DNA from: Bradyrhizobium sp. CCBAU 051011
GTDB lineage: Bacteria; Pseudomonadota; Alphaproteobacteria; Rhizobiales; Xanthobacteraceae
Assembly: GCF_009930815.1 (NCBI RefSeq)
Contig: NZ_CP022222.1
Span: 7,048,501 to 7,112,500, forward strand
Direction: 5' to 3'
DNA: 64,000 nucleotides
This document shows, one piece after another, positions 1 through 8,207 of the stretch. Both the position numbers and the translations under genes were made by a program. How positions within the stretch are numbered: position 1 is the stretch's first letter; every line of letters starts with the position of its first letter. The notes under the pieces are model-generated. The model was not told where the DNA came from and did not search any database. It worked only from the letters and a program-made list of their open reading frames with translations.

Positions 1-2
1 CG

Positions 3-383
3 TCGCAGGCCATCAACGGGCCGGCCGGCAACCCCGAATGTGTCTGGCTTGGCCGGCGCGTGGTCAGCCTGATGTGGCGCGACGACCTCGATACCGCGTT
101 CCGCCATCTTGACCTGTACGACCGCTTCGGCTGCCCCGGCGGGCATGTCCAGGCCGCCTTCCGCTGCCTGACCCGGTTCGGCGGGCAGATCGACCCCAAG
201 GTCGCGGAAACGCTCTCCAGCCGCATTCACGCCTGCTGGATCAACCCGGGCGCCCAGCCTCAGACCGCCGCTGCCCAAGGCCCGGCACCGGCAGCCCCTG
301 CGACCGCCGGCAACGCGCCGCCTGCGCCCGCCGCTTCGCCCTCGCCGGCTCCCAGCCCCGCACCTGCCCCGCCGGCGAAATAA
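3..383 (+). CDS. C-terminal part of a hypothetical protein (5' end outside window)
   Basis: An open frame runs in from the window edge and stops with TAA at 381-383. About 126 residues are visible. The first 80 form a compact, Cys-containing segment (PECVWLGRR, then GCPGGHVQAAFRCL) and the last 45 are a Pro/Ala-rich tail typical of a disordered or envelope-spanning region. A GTG at 60 lies inside the frame, but the similar composition upstream suggests the gene starts before the window. It lies 200 bases upstream of the beta-glucan synthase on the same strand. In Bradyrhizobium the ndv locus holds further glucan genes (ndvC, ndvD), so a role there is possible, but I do not recognise the family and assign no function. 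Confidence 0.6.
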   Translation, partial: SQAINGPAGNPECVWLGRRVVSLMWRDDLDTAFRHLDLYDRFGCPGGHVQAAFRCLTRFGGQIDPKVAETLSSRIHACWINPGAQPQTAAAQGPAPAAPATAGNAPPAPAASPSPAPSPAPAPPAK

Positions 384-584
384 CCGTCGGGCATTCAGGA
401 TCCGTTCAGCGGAACGATCCTATTTATCCGGTGTTTCGATTGGTCACGCCCTTAAAAAGTCATGGGCGTCATACCAGTTGTGAATTCGCGCGGCAGGATT
501 ATCCTAATGATGCCGCTATGTCGGTCGAGCCTAGGGGACAGGTTCGCTTTCCTTAAATCTCAGCCCCGTATGGTTTAGCCGCCG

Positions 585-3263
585 ATGCGTGCTGTCGTCG
601 CCGTTCTGCTGTTTGTCACCGCAGCTCACGCCGGGGTGTGGGGCCTGTTCCAGCAAAAGCTGCCGGCCCCCGACTTCCGCGGCATCCTGCCAAGCGTTTC
701 CTATGCGCCATTCGAGGGCAGCGCGCATCCCGACGTCGACAATCTGCCGCAGGTCGAGAAGATTCGCGCCGACCTGAAAAAACTCTCGACGATGACGCGC
801 GCGATCCGTCTCTATTCGTCGACCGGTGGCGTCGAGCTGGTTCCGCCGATCGCCGCCGAGTTCGGCCTGAAGGTCACGCTCGGCGCCTGGGTCGACAAGA
901 ACACCGACCGCAACGAGCGCGAGATCGACGCCGCCATTAACCTGGCCAAGCGCAACAGCAATGTCATTGGCATCGTCGTCGGCAACGAAACCGTGTTTCG
1001 CGGCGAGCAGAAGGTCGAGGATCTGATCGCCCTGATCAAGCGGGTGAAGAAGTCGGTCAACGTTCCCGTCACGACAGGCGAAATCTGGAACATCTGGCGC
1101 GACAATCCGGAGCTCGGCTCCTCCGTCGATTTCGTCGCGGCCCACGTCCTGCCCTATTGGGAAAACTTCACCGACAAGCAGGCGGTCGATCAGGCGGTTT
1201 ACCTCTATGGGCTGCTGCGCGAAAAATTCCCGGGCAAGCGCATCGTCATCGCCGAATTCGGCTGGCCCAGTGCCGGCTACAATTTGCGGAACGCCGAGCC
1301 GGGCCCGTTCGAGCAGGCCTCCGTGCTGCGCAACTTCGTCACCCGTGCCGAAGCCATGGGTATGGAATACAACATCGTCGAGGCGATCGATCAGCCCTGG
1401 AAGTTCTTCGAAGGCGGCGTCGGCCCCTATTGGGGCATTCTCGACGCCAACCGCGAACCGAAATTCGCCTGGACCGGGCCGATCGTAAACGAGAACTACT
1501 GGAAGCTCGCCACGATCGCGCTGCTCGTTGGCATCCTGATGTCGCTGCCGATCCTGCGGCTGGAACGGCCGACCATCATGCAGGCGCTGATGCTTTCGGT
1601 GGCCGCCAATGGCGTCGGCGCCTGGGTTTCGACGGTCTTTGCCTACTGGGCCGGACATTACTTCGTGCTCGGCTCGGCCTTTGCGCTGACGCTCGGCCTC
1701 ATCCTGCTGGTGCCGCTGATCCTGATCGCGATGGCGCGGATCGACGAGATCGCAGCTGTTGCCTTCGGCCACGGCCCGCGCCGGCTGATCACCAAGAGCG
1801 CGCCGCTGGCGCCCGCCACCATCGGCGAGAACGTCGCCTTCCCGAAGGTGTCGATCCATATCCCGGCGTATTTCGAGCCGGTCGAGATGCTGAAGCAGAC
1901 GCTGGATGCGGTATCGCGGCTCGACTACCCGAATTTCGAATGCGTCTGCATCATCAACAACACGCCCGACCCCGAATTCTGGCAGCCGATCCAGGACCAC
2001 TGCCGCGCCCTCGGCGAGCGCTTCAAGTTCATCAACGCCGAGAAGGTGCAGGGCTTCAAGGCCGGCGCGCTTCGTATCGCCATGGAGCGCACCGCGGCCG
2101 ACGCCGAGATCATCGGCATCATCGACGCCGACTATGTCGTGCATCCGGACTGGCTGAAGGATCTCGTGCCTGTGTTCGCCGACCCGCGCGTCGGCCTGGT
2201 GCAGGCGCCGCAGGAGCATCGCGACGGCGATCTCTCGCTGATGCACTACATCATGAATGGCGAGTATGCCGGCTTCTTCGACATCGGCATGGTCCAGCGC
2301 AACGAGTTCAACTCGATCATCGTGCACGGCACGATGTGCCTGATCCGCCGTTCCGCGATGGACATGGCCGGCGGCTGGTCCAGCGACACCATCTGCGAGG
2401 ACACCGATCTCGGCCTGACCATCCAGCAGCAGGGCTGGCTGACGCACTACACCAACGTCCGCTATGGCGAGGGCCTGCTGCCCGACACCTACGAGGCGTT
2501 CAAGAAGCAGCGTCACCGCTGGGCCTATGGCGGCTTCCAGATCGTCAAGAAGCATTGGCGGCGTTTCCTGCCCGGCGCCAGCCGGCTGACGCCGGACCAG
2601 CGCCGCGAATTCTCGCTGGGCTGGCTGAACTGGCTAGGGGCCGAAAGCCTGGGCGTCGTGGTGGCGATCCTCAATCTGATCTGGGTGCCGATCGTGGCCT
2701 TTGCCGACATCGCCATCCCCGACAAGATTCTGACGCTGCCGATCATCGCCTCCTTCATCGTCTCGCTGGTGCATTTTATCGCGCTCTATCGCCTGCGGGT
2801 GAAGATCAAGGCCGGCCAGATGCTGGGCGCAATGATTGCGGCGATGAGCGTGCAGTGGACGGTGTCGCGAGCCGTAGCCCAGGGCCTGATCACCGAGCAC
2901 CTCGCCTTCGCCCGCACCTCCAAGGGAGGGCTGTCGCGGATGTCGATCGAATTCCAGGCGTTCTGGGAAGCCGTGATCGGCGTGCTGCTCCTGATCGGGG
3001 CCGCCGTCTTGGTCGTCACCAACGGCTACAAGGAAGTGCGGGAGATCTACATCTTCGCGGGCGTGCTGGTGCTGCAAAGCCTGCCGTTCCTGGCGGCGGT
3101 TTCGATCGCGGTGCTGGAAAACTCCCGCATCAATTCCTTCGCGTTCTGGCGCAACAGCGCGGTGCGGACGGCGGAACTGATCGGCCTGCGCCCGGTCAGC
3201 CTGCCGCGGGTCTCCAACCAGTCCCAGCCGGTCGCCTCCGAAGTCCGCCGCGAGGCCAATTAG
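585..3263 (+). CDS. ndvB: GH17-GT2 fusion, cyclic beta-(1,3)-glucan synthase (NdvB-like)
   Basis: Membrane glycosyltransferase of 892 residues, matching the roughly 100-kDa NdvB of Bradyrhizobium, which makes periplasmic cyclic beta-(1,3),(1,6)-glucans from UDP-glucose. An N-terminal hydrophobic segment (1-20) leads into a periplasmic GH17 domain (about 30-300) with the acid/base motif GNETVF near residue 133 and the nucleophile motif EFGWPS near 224. Membrane segments follow (about 305-380). The cytoplasmic GT2 domain (about 415-650) shows DADYV near 514, CEDTDL near 604 and QKQRHRWAYGG near 642, which are the nucleotide-sugar and processivity motifs. More membrane segments close the protein. 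The hydrolase-like domain presumably remodels or cyclises chains made by the synthase (family inference). The start at 585 places the first hydrophobic segment at the N terminus. The gene symbol rests on architecture and genus resemblance. Confidence 0.85.
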   Translation: MRAVVAVLLFVTAAHAGVWGLFQQKLPAPDFRGILPSVSYAPFEGSAHPDVDNLPQVEKIRADLKKLSTMTRAIRLYSSTGGVELVPPIAAEFGLKVTLGAWVDKNTDRNEREIDAAINLAKRNSNVIGIVVGNETVFRGEQKVEDLIALIKRVKKSVNVPVTTGEIWNIWRDNPELGSSVDFVAAHVLPYWENFTDKQAVDQAVYLYGLLREKFPGKRIVIAEFGWPSAGYNLRNAEPGPFEQASVLRNFVTRAEAMGMEYNIVEAIDQPWKFFEGGVGPYWGILDANREPKFAWTGPIVNENYWKLATIALLVGILMSLPILRLERPTIMQALMLSVAANGVGAWVSTVFAYWAGHYFVLGSAFALTLGLILLVPLILIAMARIDEIAAVAFGHGPRRLITKSAPLAPATIGENVAFPKVSIHIPAYFEPVEMLKQTLDAVSRLDYPNFECVCIINNTPDPEFWQPIQDHCRALGERFKFINAEKVQGFKAGALRIAMERTAADAEIIGIIDADYVVHPDWLKDLVPVFADPRVGLVQAPQEHRDGDLSLMHYIMNGEYAGFFDIGMVQRNEFNSIIVHGTMCLIRRSAMDMAGGWSSDTICEDTDLGLTIQQQGWLTHYTNVRYGEGLLPDTYEAFKKQRHRWAYGGFQIVKKHWRRFLPGASRLTPDQRREFSLGWLNWLGAESLGVVVAILNLIWVPIVAFADIAIPDKILTLPIIASFIVSLVHFIALYRLRVKIKAGQMLGAMIAAMSVQWTVSRAVAQGLITEHLAFARTSKGGLSRMSIEFQAFWEAVIGVLLLIGAAVLVVTNGYKEVREIYIFAGVLVLQSLPFLAAVSIAVLENSRINSFAFWRNSAVRTAELIGLRPVSLPRVSNQSQPVASEVRREAN

Positions 3264-3360
3264 CGTAGCGTTTTCGAGCGAAGTGAGTTCCGGTTCGCGT
3301 CAGGAAAACGCGTCGAATAAGGAAGCGATCTCGGTTCTGATTTCAGCAGAACCGAGACTT
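3264..3360. repeat. dispersed rhizobial intergenic repeat with hairpin
   Basis: Directly after ndvB lies the stretch GCGTTTTCGAGCGAAGTG, then GGTTCGCGTCAGGAAAACGC, ending in a hairpin made of TCGGTTCTG and CAGAACCGA. From memory this sequence type recurs between genes across Bradyrhizobium chromosomes. The hairpin could also end ndvB transcription, but there is no T-tract. Confidence 0.5.
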
Positions 3361-3505
3361 GCCCGTGGATTGATTGGCGCTGGATAGTTGAAGAATCCGA
3401 ACTAACCTTTAGCTACCTCAAGAGAATTGGATCAGGCGAACTTGGAATTTGTCGCGCCGGCGCTATTGACCCGCAGGGGCCCGCCCCCTACACAGCGCGG
3501 CAAGT

Positions 3506-3581
3506 GAGCGCGTAGCTCAGGCGGTAGAGCACGTGACTTTTAATCATGGGGTCGAGGGTTCGAGTCCCTCCGCGCTCACCA
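3506..3581 (+). tRNA. tRNA-Lys(UUU)
   Basis: Full cloverleaf of 76 bases. The acceptor stem GAGCGCG pairs with CGCGCTC, followed by discriminator A and an encoded CCA (3579-3581). The D stem is GCTC/GAGC. The anticodon stem CGTGA/TCATG contains one G-U pair, and the loop CTTTTAA places anticodon TTT at 3539-3541. The T arm carries GTTCGAGTC. The gene stands alone and is followed by a terminator. Confidence 0.97.
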
Positions 3582-3615
3582 AATCATCAAATATTTCATA
3601 GTTCTTACAAGGTAT

Positions 3616-3644
3616 AGGGGCGCCTTTTTGAGTCGCCCCTTTTC
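3616..3644 (+). terminator. Rho-independent terminator after tRNA-Lys
   Basis: Stem AGGGGCG/CGCCCCT with an 11-base loop is followed by TTT, 35 bases past the end of the tRNA. It fits termination of the tRNA transcript. Confidence 0.75.
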
Positions 3645-3790
3645 GTGTCCGCAGCAGGTTTGACCGAAGCGGCCCTGACCATTGCGAACATGGGAACGGC
3701 TCTGGCCGCGGGGCCGGGCCGCAAATGCCCCACCTTCACCATGATTTGTGCATACATCCACCCAACACCTGCTGGGGCAGGATAGCGCCA

Positions 3791-3931
3791 ATGGCAGCTC
3801 GTTTCCATGAGACAACGGACGAGGAGTTCGAGGTGCAGTGTCGCAACCTCGTGCGCGTCGTGTCGGCCTGCACTCTGGGGCTTTGGTCGTTTTCTGCGGG
3901 CCTGCTGATCGGGACCTTCTATCTGTTTTGA
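3791..3931 (+). CDS. small membrane protein, unknown
   Basis: Forty-six residues starting MAARFHETTDEEFE, with one cysteine before a hydrophobic C-terminal half (VVSACTLGLWSFSAGLLIGTFYLF region) that would span the membrane once. The charged N terminus would be cytosolic. The frame is open further upstream, but ATG 3791 gives the shortest sensible protein and has GGGGCAGGA a little upstream. No family recognised. The regular amphipathic-to-hydrophobic layout argues for a real small gene, but the call rests on composition only. Confidence 0.4.
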   Translation: MAARFHETTDEEFEVQCRNLVRVVSACTLGLWSFSAGLLIGTFYLF

Positions 3932-4176
3932 AAGTGTTGCGGACGGGCGACTTCCGCTTTAGGTCGGCCGTTACGTCAGCCATCGCCCTTGCCCAACCCC
4001 GTAAGATGCTGCCGGCGTAGCGCCAGCGCACGAGCGGAATCGGCTGCGCAATGGGCGGGTCGAGAGGCCCTGCGCACGACGTTGCCGGACGACATGCGCA
4101 GGGCCACGCCACCCCAGGGCAACTCCCCTAAATGGCCCATTCAGGCTGGGTCTGATTCTTGGCAGAATTGGGCGCG

Positions 4177-4409
4177 ATGCAGCGCCCTCAGAAAATCATC
4201 TTTGGAGAGATACGGGAATCCGACGTGGCCGGTGTCACCGTCTTCTGCCGGGACTATCGCGTAGCCACTCGACCACCCTACCCGCCAATCGCTGGCCGGA
4301 TGAGGTGCGTCTGTCCGATGTGGAGCAATTCGACTGCAAGGCGTGCGGGCACAGGGGCGCCGACGTCAGCCGCTGTTTGAGGGAAAAAGATCGCGGCGTT
4401 ATGAGTTAA
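4177..4409 (+). pseudogene. frameshifted small Cys-rich (zinc-ribbon-like) protein
   Basis: The first frame reads MQRPQKIIFGEIRESDV and continues to VTVFCRDYR. After about base 4263 the coherent reading moves to the next frame: SHSTTLPANRWPDEVRLSD, then CKACGHRGADV, ending at TAA 4407-4409. Joining the two gives a protein of about 77 residues with paired cysteines, a layout I associate with short rhizobial proteins carrying a CxxCG knuckle. One base appears to be missing near TATCGCGTAGCC, where TGTAGC would restore the frame and a first CysxxHis pair. Seen: two in-phase halves. Inferred: a single-base deletion inactivated it. Confidence 0.6.
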
Positions 4410-4412
4410 AAT

Positions 4413-4448
4413 ACGGCCCCAGCGGGGCTTGGGGCAGACTGGGGCCGT
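4413..4448. terminator. perfect inverted repeat after the pseudogene
   Basis: ACGGCCCCAG (4413-4422) and CTGGGGCCGT (4439-4448) are exact reverse complements around a 16-base loop. No T-run follows, so it is either a terminator that lost its tract or another structured element. Confidence 0.45.
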
Positions 4449-4593
4449 TAAGTGAGATGCGTCTCCTGTGCCGAGAACAAAACCGACTCCGGCACATCCC
4501 TTGATAGCAAGTGGCAGATTACCTCGTACTTACTCTTTAGGGTATCCGATCGCATCTTTAGGGGTACCCGATCACGCACACTCGTTGTCCTGA

Positions 4594-4702
4594 GAGACTG
4601 CCGACCACATCAAGGTCTTCGCCACGAGGGACGCCGCGGAAAAATGGTTCGAGGAAAACGACCCCCGAAGGCGTGGCCTTTGAGTGTGTAGTTCTGGAGT
4701 GA
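4594..4702 (+). pseudogene. N-terminally truncated, frameshifted remnant of a small conserved protein
   Basis: The frame from 4603 reads DHIKVFATRDAAEKWFEEN and DP, then meets a run of five C at about 4660. Skipping one C gives EGVAFECVVLE and a TGA at 4700-4702. This matches the C-terminal half of a short rhizobial protein with the ATRDAAE-WFEENDPEGVAFEYEV pattern (recalled, not searched). An in-frame stop at 4591 removes the N terminus. It is a second dead gene within 600 bases. Confidence 0.55.
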
Positions 4703-4807
4703 ACCGCATCAGAACTGGCGGGCAGCTTGGATCCGAGCAGAGCAAAGGAACGATATTCACCGCGCCAATGTTAACCCGTGCATTCAAGACAACGAGGAGC
4801 CGCCATA

Positions 4808-5065
4808 ATGAACCGCTTTGCTTGCTTGGGGGCCTGTCTGGTGGTGTACGCTCTTGCCGGTCCAGCCTTGCTTGCCGGTCCAGCCTTGGCTGCAGGCGGA
4901 TGTGGCGTCGGGTGCAGCAGCACTTCTGAAGGGGCTTGTGTCCGCGATGGATGGCAGCAAGCTTTGCCCGTTCGGAACGTGTGCCCGGCCACATCCGTGG
5001 CATCTCCCCCTTGCGGGCCGTATCACCGATGGAGCCGGCAATCCCAGATGTGCGTTGAGCGTTGA
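4808..5065 (+). CDS. small secreted Cys-rich protein, possibly decaying
   Basis: Eighty-five residues with a clear signal peptide (MNRFACLGACLVVYALAG to a cleavage region near ALAAGG), then a mature part with seven cysteines including GGCGVGC and CGPYHRWS. GAGGAG at 4794-4799 sits at good spacing from ATG 4808. The ends of the mature part resemble small rhizobial secreted proteins that begin GGCG and end with a Cys-Pro-Gly-Tyr-like knot, while the middle is unusual, so an internal frameshift pair cannot be excluded. Neighbouring genes are degraded, which lowers confidence that this one is intact. Confidence 0.45.
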   Translation: MNRFACLGACLVVYALAGPALLAGPALAAGGCGVGCSSTSEGACVRDGWQQALPVRNVCPATSVASPPCGPYHRWSRQSQMCVER

Positions 5066-5401
5066 ATCGACGGGGTGCCTGTTGTCAACTGAGCCGGCCT
5101 GCATGGCGAGCAGCATGATGCTGAGCGCGCCAACCGTTAAGGCCAACGTTCCGTTCTCAGCGCTTGGCAGCGCGGGGCGGACGTGAGGCCGCTCTTCCGA
5201 GTGCGCCCATGTGGTCGCTAGCCAACGCGATAACGCCTTAGGAACGATCCGGGCCTGATGCCGTAGGAATCGGGTGGCGTCCATAGACGCCACCGCGGCT
5301 CCAGCCCTTTGCGCCGTCTTCTCGACTCCCGGGGCTGGGGCCCGCCCTTCGTATGCGGCCAGTCGGGCCTTTGACAGCGTGGTGATCAGCACTGTGGAAC
5401 G
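5066..5401. other. no gene seen
   Basis: I see no convincing coding frame, repeat or structured element here. Long open frames on the minus strand have compositions typical of GC-rich antisense noise. Confidence 0.5.
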
Positions 5402-5506
5402 CCGTGCCAGCCCTCGACCTGGGCCATGATGACCCTCGGTTTCGCCGGCGTGGGCTTCATGACCTCTCGTCGTCGCAAACAGGCACCCGCGCTGACGGTG
5501 GCCTGA
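5402..5506 (+). pseudogene. C-terminal remnant of a PEP-CTERM protein
   Basis: From 5414 the frame reads STWAMMTLGFAGVGF and MTSRRRKQAPALTVA before TGA at 5504-5506. This is the hydrophobic helix and Arg cluster of a PEP-CTERM sorting signal. The preceding Val-Pro-Glu-Pro is out of frame: GTGCCAGCCCTCG lacks two bases compared with an intact GTG-CCA-GAG-CCC-TCG. Nothing recognisable remains upstream, so only the tail of the gene survives. PEP-CTERM proteins are processed by an exosortase, and none is encoded in the window. Confidence 0.65.
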
Positions 5507-5757
5507 TCGCCAACCCAATCAGAATCTACCGAGAGACCGCCTTCGGGCGGTCTTTTTGTCAGCGGTTTCAGAATTAACCTCCGCGGCGAACATCAAGCCT
5601 ACGGGAGTTCTGTTGCGGCCTGCCTCAACAGGTCTAGCGTGGCCGTAGGTCGCGCAGACGGCAATAGTGCCCCGCCTGCGTACCGCGCGAATAGGGGGGC
5701 CGCTTTGCCCTCGGGGCGGCCCCCCCCCCCCCCCGCGTGGCATGGGCATTGCTACAT
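5461..5757. repeat. 300-bp segmental repeat, copy 1
   Basis: This stretch recurs at 8211-8515 in the same orientation with scattered substitutions (by eye about 85-90 percent identical). It begins in the PEP-CTERM tail (GACCTCTCGTCGTCGCAAA), includes the terminator and AACCTCCGCGGCGAACATCA, and ends in GGCATGGGCATTGCTACAT. A run of about 14 C lies near 5718-5734. Confidence 0.85.
5534..5557 (+). terminator. Rho-independent terminator
   Basis: AGACCGCC/GGCGGTCT stem with a TTCG tetraloop and TTTTT tail, 28 bases after the PEP-CTERM stop. The copy in the second repeat carries a mismatch in the 3' arm. Confidence 0.85.
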
Positions 5758-6057
5758 GCCCCGCCCGATACCTGATCGGCGACGCGGCAACGAGTGGTGC
5801 CCAGCTGTCGGCGGCGCTGCCGAGTCGATACAGCCACGATTGCAGCGAATGGCTCCCTTTGTCGGTATTGCACGGATCGCACGCCGGCGCCTTGCCCTGG
5901 GCCAGCGTGCCGCCCCTTGATGATCGCGGTGGAACTGAACGTCTCCTAAATGTTCCGTTCAGCAGCCATTGCGCCTCGGAATGTTACCGTCCTCTTTTGG
6001 AGAAACCATGCGCGGCTTTGCCGCGTTTAGTTCCTACAAACCTAATGGGAGCTGAAA
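5758..6057. other. no gene seen
   Basis: I see no supported coding frame. The last 30 bases hold the leader of the following small gene, with GGGAGC as ribosome-binding site. Confidence 0.45.
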
Positions 6058-6315
6058 ATGCCATTGATCAACGGAGCAGCTGCGGTCCTCGCCCTCCAAC
6101 TCGGAATGCCCGCAGTCCAGAACGAAATGCCTGAAGTGGTTCAGGTTGGTGGGTATTGCAGCCACGGCTACGACATCGACATCCATGGCCGTTGCTATCC
6201 CAACGGTGTCATCCCGCCGCAATACCAAGCCGCGCGCCAAGGCTACGCCTACTATCAGCCGCGTCGATACTACAGGGAAGAGTACCGGCCACGTTGGCGA
6301 CACTATCGCTATTGA
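6058..6315 (+). CDS. small secreted protein with one two-cysteine CxHGxD repeat
   Basis: Eighty-five residues. A short hydrophobic N terminus (INGAAAVLALQLGMP) is followed by one repeat CSHGYDIDIHGRCYPNGVIP and a Tyr/Arg-rich tail ending RWRHYRY. The repeat matches those in the genes at 10767 and 11359: Cys-x-[HD]-Gly-x-Asp, then x-Asp/His-Gly-x-Cys-Tyr-x-x-Gly-x-x-Pro-x-x-x-Gln. GGGAGC lies 6 bases before ATG. The two cysteines probably form a disulfide in the periplasm (inference). No function known. The basic aromatic tail is shared by the paralogues. Expression context: it stands alone upstream of a dead transposase. Confidence 0.6.
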   Translation: MPLINGAAAVLALQLGMPAVQNEMPEVVQVGGYCSHGYDIDIHGRCYPNGVIPPQYQAARQGYAYYQPRRYYREEYRPRWRHYRY

Positions 6316-6504
6316 ATTCAAGCTGTACACCTAGGCGATGATTTCCCTTTCGATCGCCGCGTGGGCGCGTGGTCTGGCCGCAAAGTGCCGGCAACAACGG
6401 ATGGCCGTATTTGCAGTGCGACAGAGCGCGCTTTTTCGCGCATTTCCGAAGTTGCGCGTGCTTCTGCGGCGTATTCCGGATGCGCCTGGAGATAGGCCTC
6501 CAAA

Positions 6505-7016
6505 CGCCAGGCTCCTGATCCAGTCCGCAGCATAACCACGATCGGCCAGCAGCATCGTTTTCGACTTCAGTCGAGACAGGAGTTTGCCAGCAAGTCGGTT
6601 GTCGTGCACCTCGCCGGCCGTCAGCGCGAGCCGCACCGGCAAGCCATTGGTACGACCAATGCATGAACCTTGCTGGTCAATCCACCTCGCGACTGCCGCC
6701 GGTTGCGTGTGATACACGCCCCATGCTGATGCACGCGAACAATAGACGTGTCGATCATTTGCACGGCGGCATCATGGGCGCCGGCCAGTGCGCTCATAAG
6801 CTTGGCCCACACGCCCGCCCGTCGAACGAAGCGATTGTAGCAGGTGGTGTACGGGCCGAAGTTGTCCGGCAGATCGCGCCATGGCGCGCCAGATCGCAAG
6901 ACCCAGAAGATGCCATTGAGGACGCGACGGTCATTCACTCGTGGCACGCCGCGCGGCTTATTCGGCAGCATCGGCTTGATGGCAGACCACTCATTGTCGG
7001 TGAGTTCGTAGCGCAT
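6505..7016 (-). pseudogene. remnant of an IS5-family (IS427-like) transposase
   Basis: Reading the minus strand from 7016, the start MRYELTDNEWSAIKPMLPNK and the blocks GIFWVLRSGAPWRDLP, NFGPYTTCYNRF, MIDTSIVRVHQHGA and SRGGLTSKVHA are classic IS5-group DDE transposase. The frame then slips by one base near 6650 (a GAT codon reduced to GT), and LPVRLALTAGE, NRLAGKLLSRL and MLLADRGYAADWIRSLA continue in the next frame to 6505. Small in-frame losses are also visible (two residues in FVRRAG, three before SRGG). The C-terminal third with the last catalytic residue is gone. The element cannot encode an active enzyme. Confidence 0.9.
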
Positions 7017-7047
7017 GATTCGGCCCTCGAATTAGGGGCTTGAATCA
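6505..7047 (-). mobile_element. degenerate IS5-family insertion sequence
   Basis: The transposase start side ends around 7047, where TGATTCAAGCCCCTAAT reads on the minus strand just ahead of the gene, as in related elements. The other terminus was lost with the 3' third of the gene, so boundaries are approximate and no target duplication can be shown. Bases 6331-6504 beyond the breakpoint encode an unrelated fragment (minus-strand LEAYLQAHPEYAAEAR) that I cannot assign. Confidence 0.65.
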
Positions 7048-7269
7048 TCATCGGCAGGTGGGCTCAACATGCCCGGCCAAGGAGCGCTTTGGTCGCGATG
7101 CGCCCGAAAGCGGACGCGTTATACTCACTTTGAGTTTTGTCGTTCGTGACCCAAGGCGGACATTTTCCAAACATTCGAAACAAATTAACTCAAGTGGTTA
7201 AGTTCGCCGAAGCGAGGCCAGTTTATCATTGCGGGAATATGCCTACGTAGACTGAAGCGGCGGTGAACC
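7048..7269. other. intergenic sequence with GCGGACA-type relics
   Basis: Contains CCCGAAAGCGGACGCG and CCCAAGGCGGACATTTTCC, short sequences of a type scattered through rhizobial intergenic DNA. No coding frame is supported. The AT content rises towards the gene at 7270. Confidence 0.4.
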
Positions 7270-7947
7270 ATGTCTCGCGACCTTCCGATCTCAGGACCGT
7301 CTCTGGCTGACAAAGTTGCGCTATGGCTTTCGACAAGCCGCATGACCGATGGCCTTTGGATCGGAAGCTCACATGGTGACCCTGAACCTGCGCTACAACG
7401 TGTGGAAGCCGCGCTTAAACTAATGGAGCATTTTGCTCCGCTTCATTACCGACGTGTCAAGAGTAGCTTATCTCGAATTTGGGTGACGCTGGTTCCGCAT
7501 GGAGCCGGCTGCTATCTGCATTCCTTGAACGTCTGCTTGCTCGACGAGCGCGTCATCGCTTCTGAAACCACAACGCTCGAATGGATCGCATCCGCTATCA
7601 TACATGAAGCGACTCATGCGAGGCTAGAGAAGCGGGGCATTCGCTACGACGAGTCGGTCCGCTATCGGATCGAACGGAGTTGTGCTCGAAGAGAACTGGA
7701 TTTTGCTCTGCGTCTGCCAGACGCCGACGCCTTGTTGGAAGAGATCAAATGGAGGCTCGAACGGTGCAATGAGGAGAATGCGTCCTTTACCGATCAAAAA
7801 ATGTGGGAGGGAATTGAACAGGGCAACGAAGACATGCTCCGTCATCTCGGGACGCCAGAATGGGTCATATCTTCAGTGTTCAAGGCGAGAGATCTAGTGG
7901 TATGGCTTCGCCGCTTCACACGACGTATAGCCGGAGCTTCTTTGTAA
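7270..7947 (+). CDS. hypothetical protein with HEATH zinc-binding motif
   Basis: Two hundred twenty-five residues. Residues 112-116 read HEATH within SAIIHEATHARL, an HExxH metal site on a predicted helix, as in zincin-type metallopeptidases. No clear third ligand can be named, though Glu and His/Cys residues follow (RIERSCARRELDF). No signal peptide or membrane segment, so it should be cytosolic. GC content and codon use are visibly lower than in core genes here, suggesting transfer. It is flanked by a dead IS5 element and the second copy of the 300-bp repeat. The start ATG 7270 has only a weak ribosome site (GCGGCGG). Protease or peptidase-like activity is inferred from the motif alone. Confidence 0.75.
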   Translation: MSRDLPISGPSLADKVALWLSTSRMTDGLWIGSSHGDPEPALQRVEAALKLMEHFAPLHYRRVKSSLSRIWVTLVPHGAGCYLHSLNVCLLDERVIASETTTLEWIASAIIHEATHARLEKRGIRYDESVRYRIERSCARRELDFALRLPDADALLEEIKWRLERCNEENASFTDQKMWEGIEQGNEDMLRHLGTPEWVISSVFKARDLVVWLRRFTRRIAGASL

Positions 7948-8207
7948 TGATCGCATAGCGTTGGGACGACCGTTTCTGGCCCGAAGGCGAAGTGCCGCGA
8001 TGTCCGCTACCGCGCCGCTGTTGGGGGAGAAGCAGACATCAGGTGGCCGACTCGCATGGTGTCTCGGGCCGGACGGACGCCGTATCAGTGGTGACTGACT
8101 TCAACCAGTATGGCATTTCATTCCCGCGCAGTCCGGCAATCAATGAGCTGATCTGGCCGGTCAGGATGCGAATGGGGCCAATGGCGTCCAAACGACAGTA
8201 TCGGGCC
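7948..8207. other. no gene seen
   Basis: No convincing frame. The sequence leads into the second PEP-CTERM tail without a recognisable upstream protein. Confidence 0.45.

Noticed and set aside
531..2555. A 674-residue open frame on the minus strand opposite ndvB
   Set aside because: It mirrors the codon bias of ndvB in a GC-rich genome, has Arg/Asp/His-rich composition without a domain and no ribosome site. Judged an antisense shadow.
4784..5518. A 244-residue minus-strand frame across the 4.8-5.5 kb region
   Set aside because: It runs over the secreted Cys-rich gene and the PEP-CTERM remnant, with composition typical of antisense noise and no recognisable motif.
6331..6504. A fragment with LEAYLQAHPEYAAEAR after the dead transposase
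   Set aside because: It looks like part of some real protein but is too short to name and has no start or stop of its own, so it is described only under the insertion sequence.
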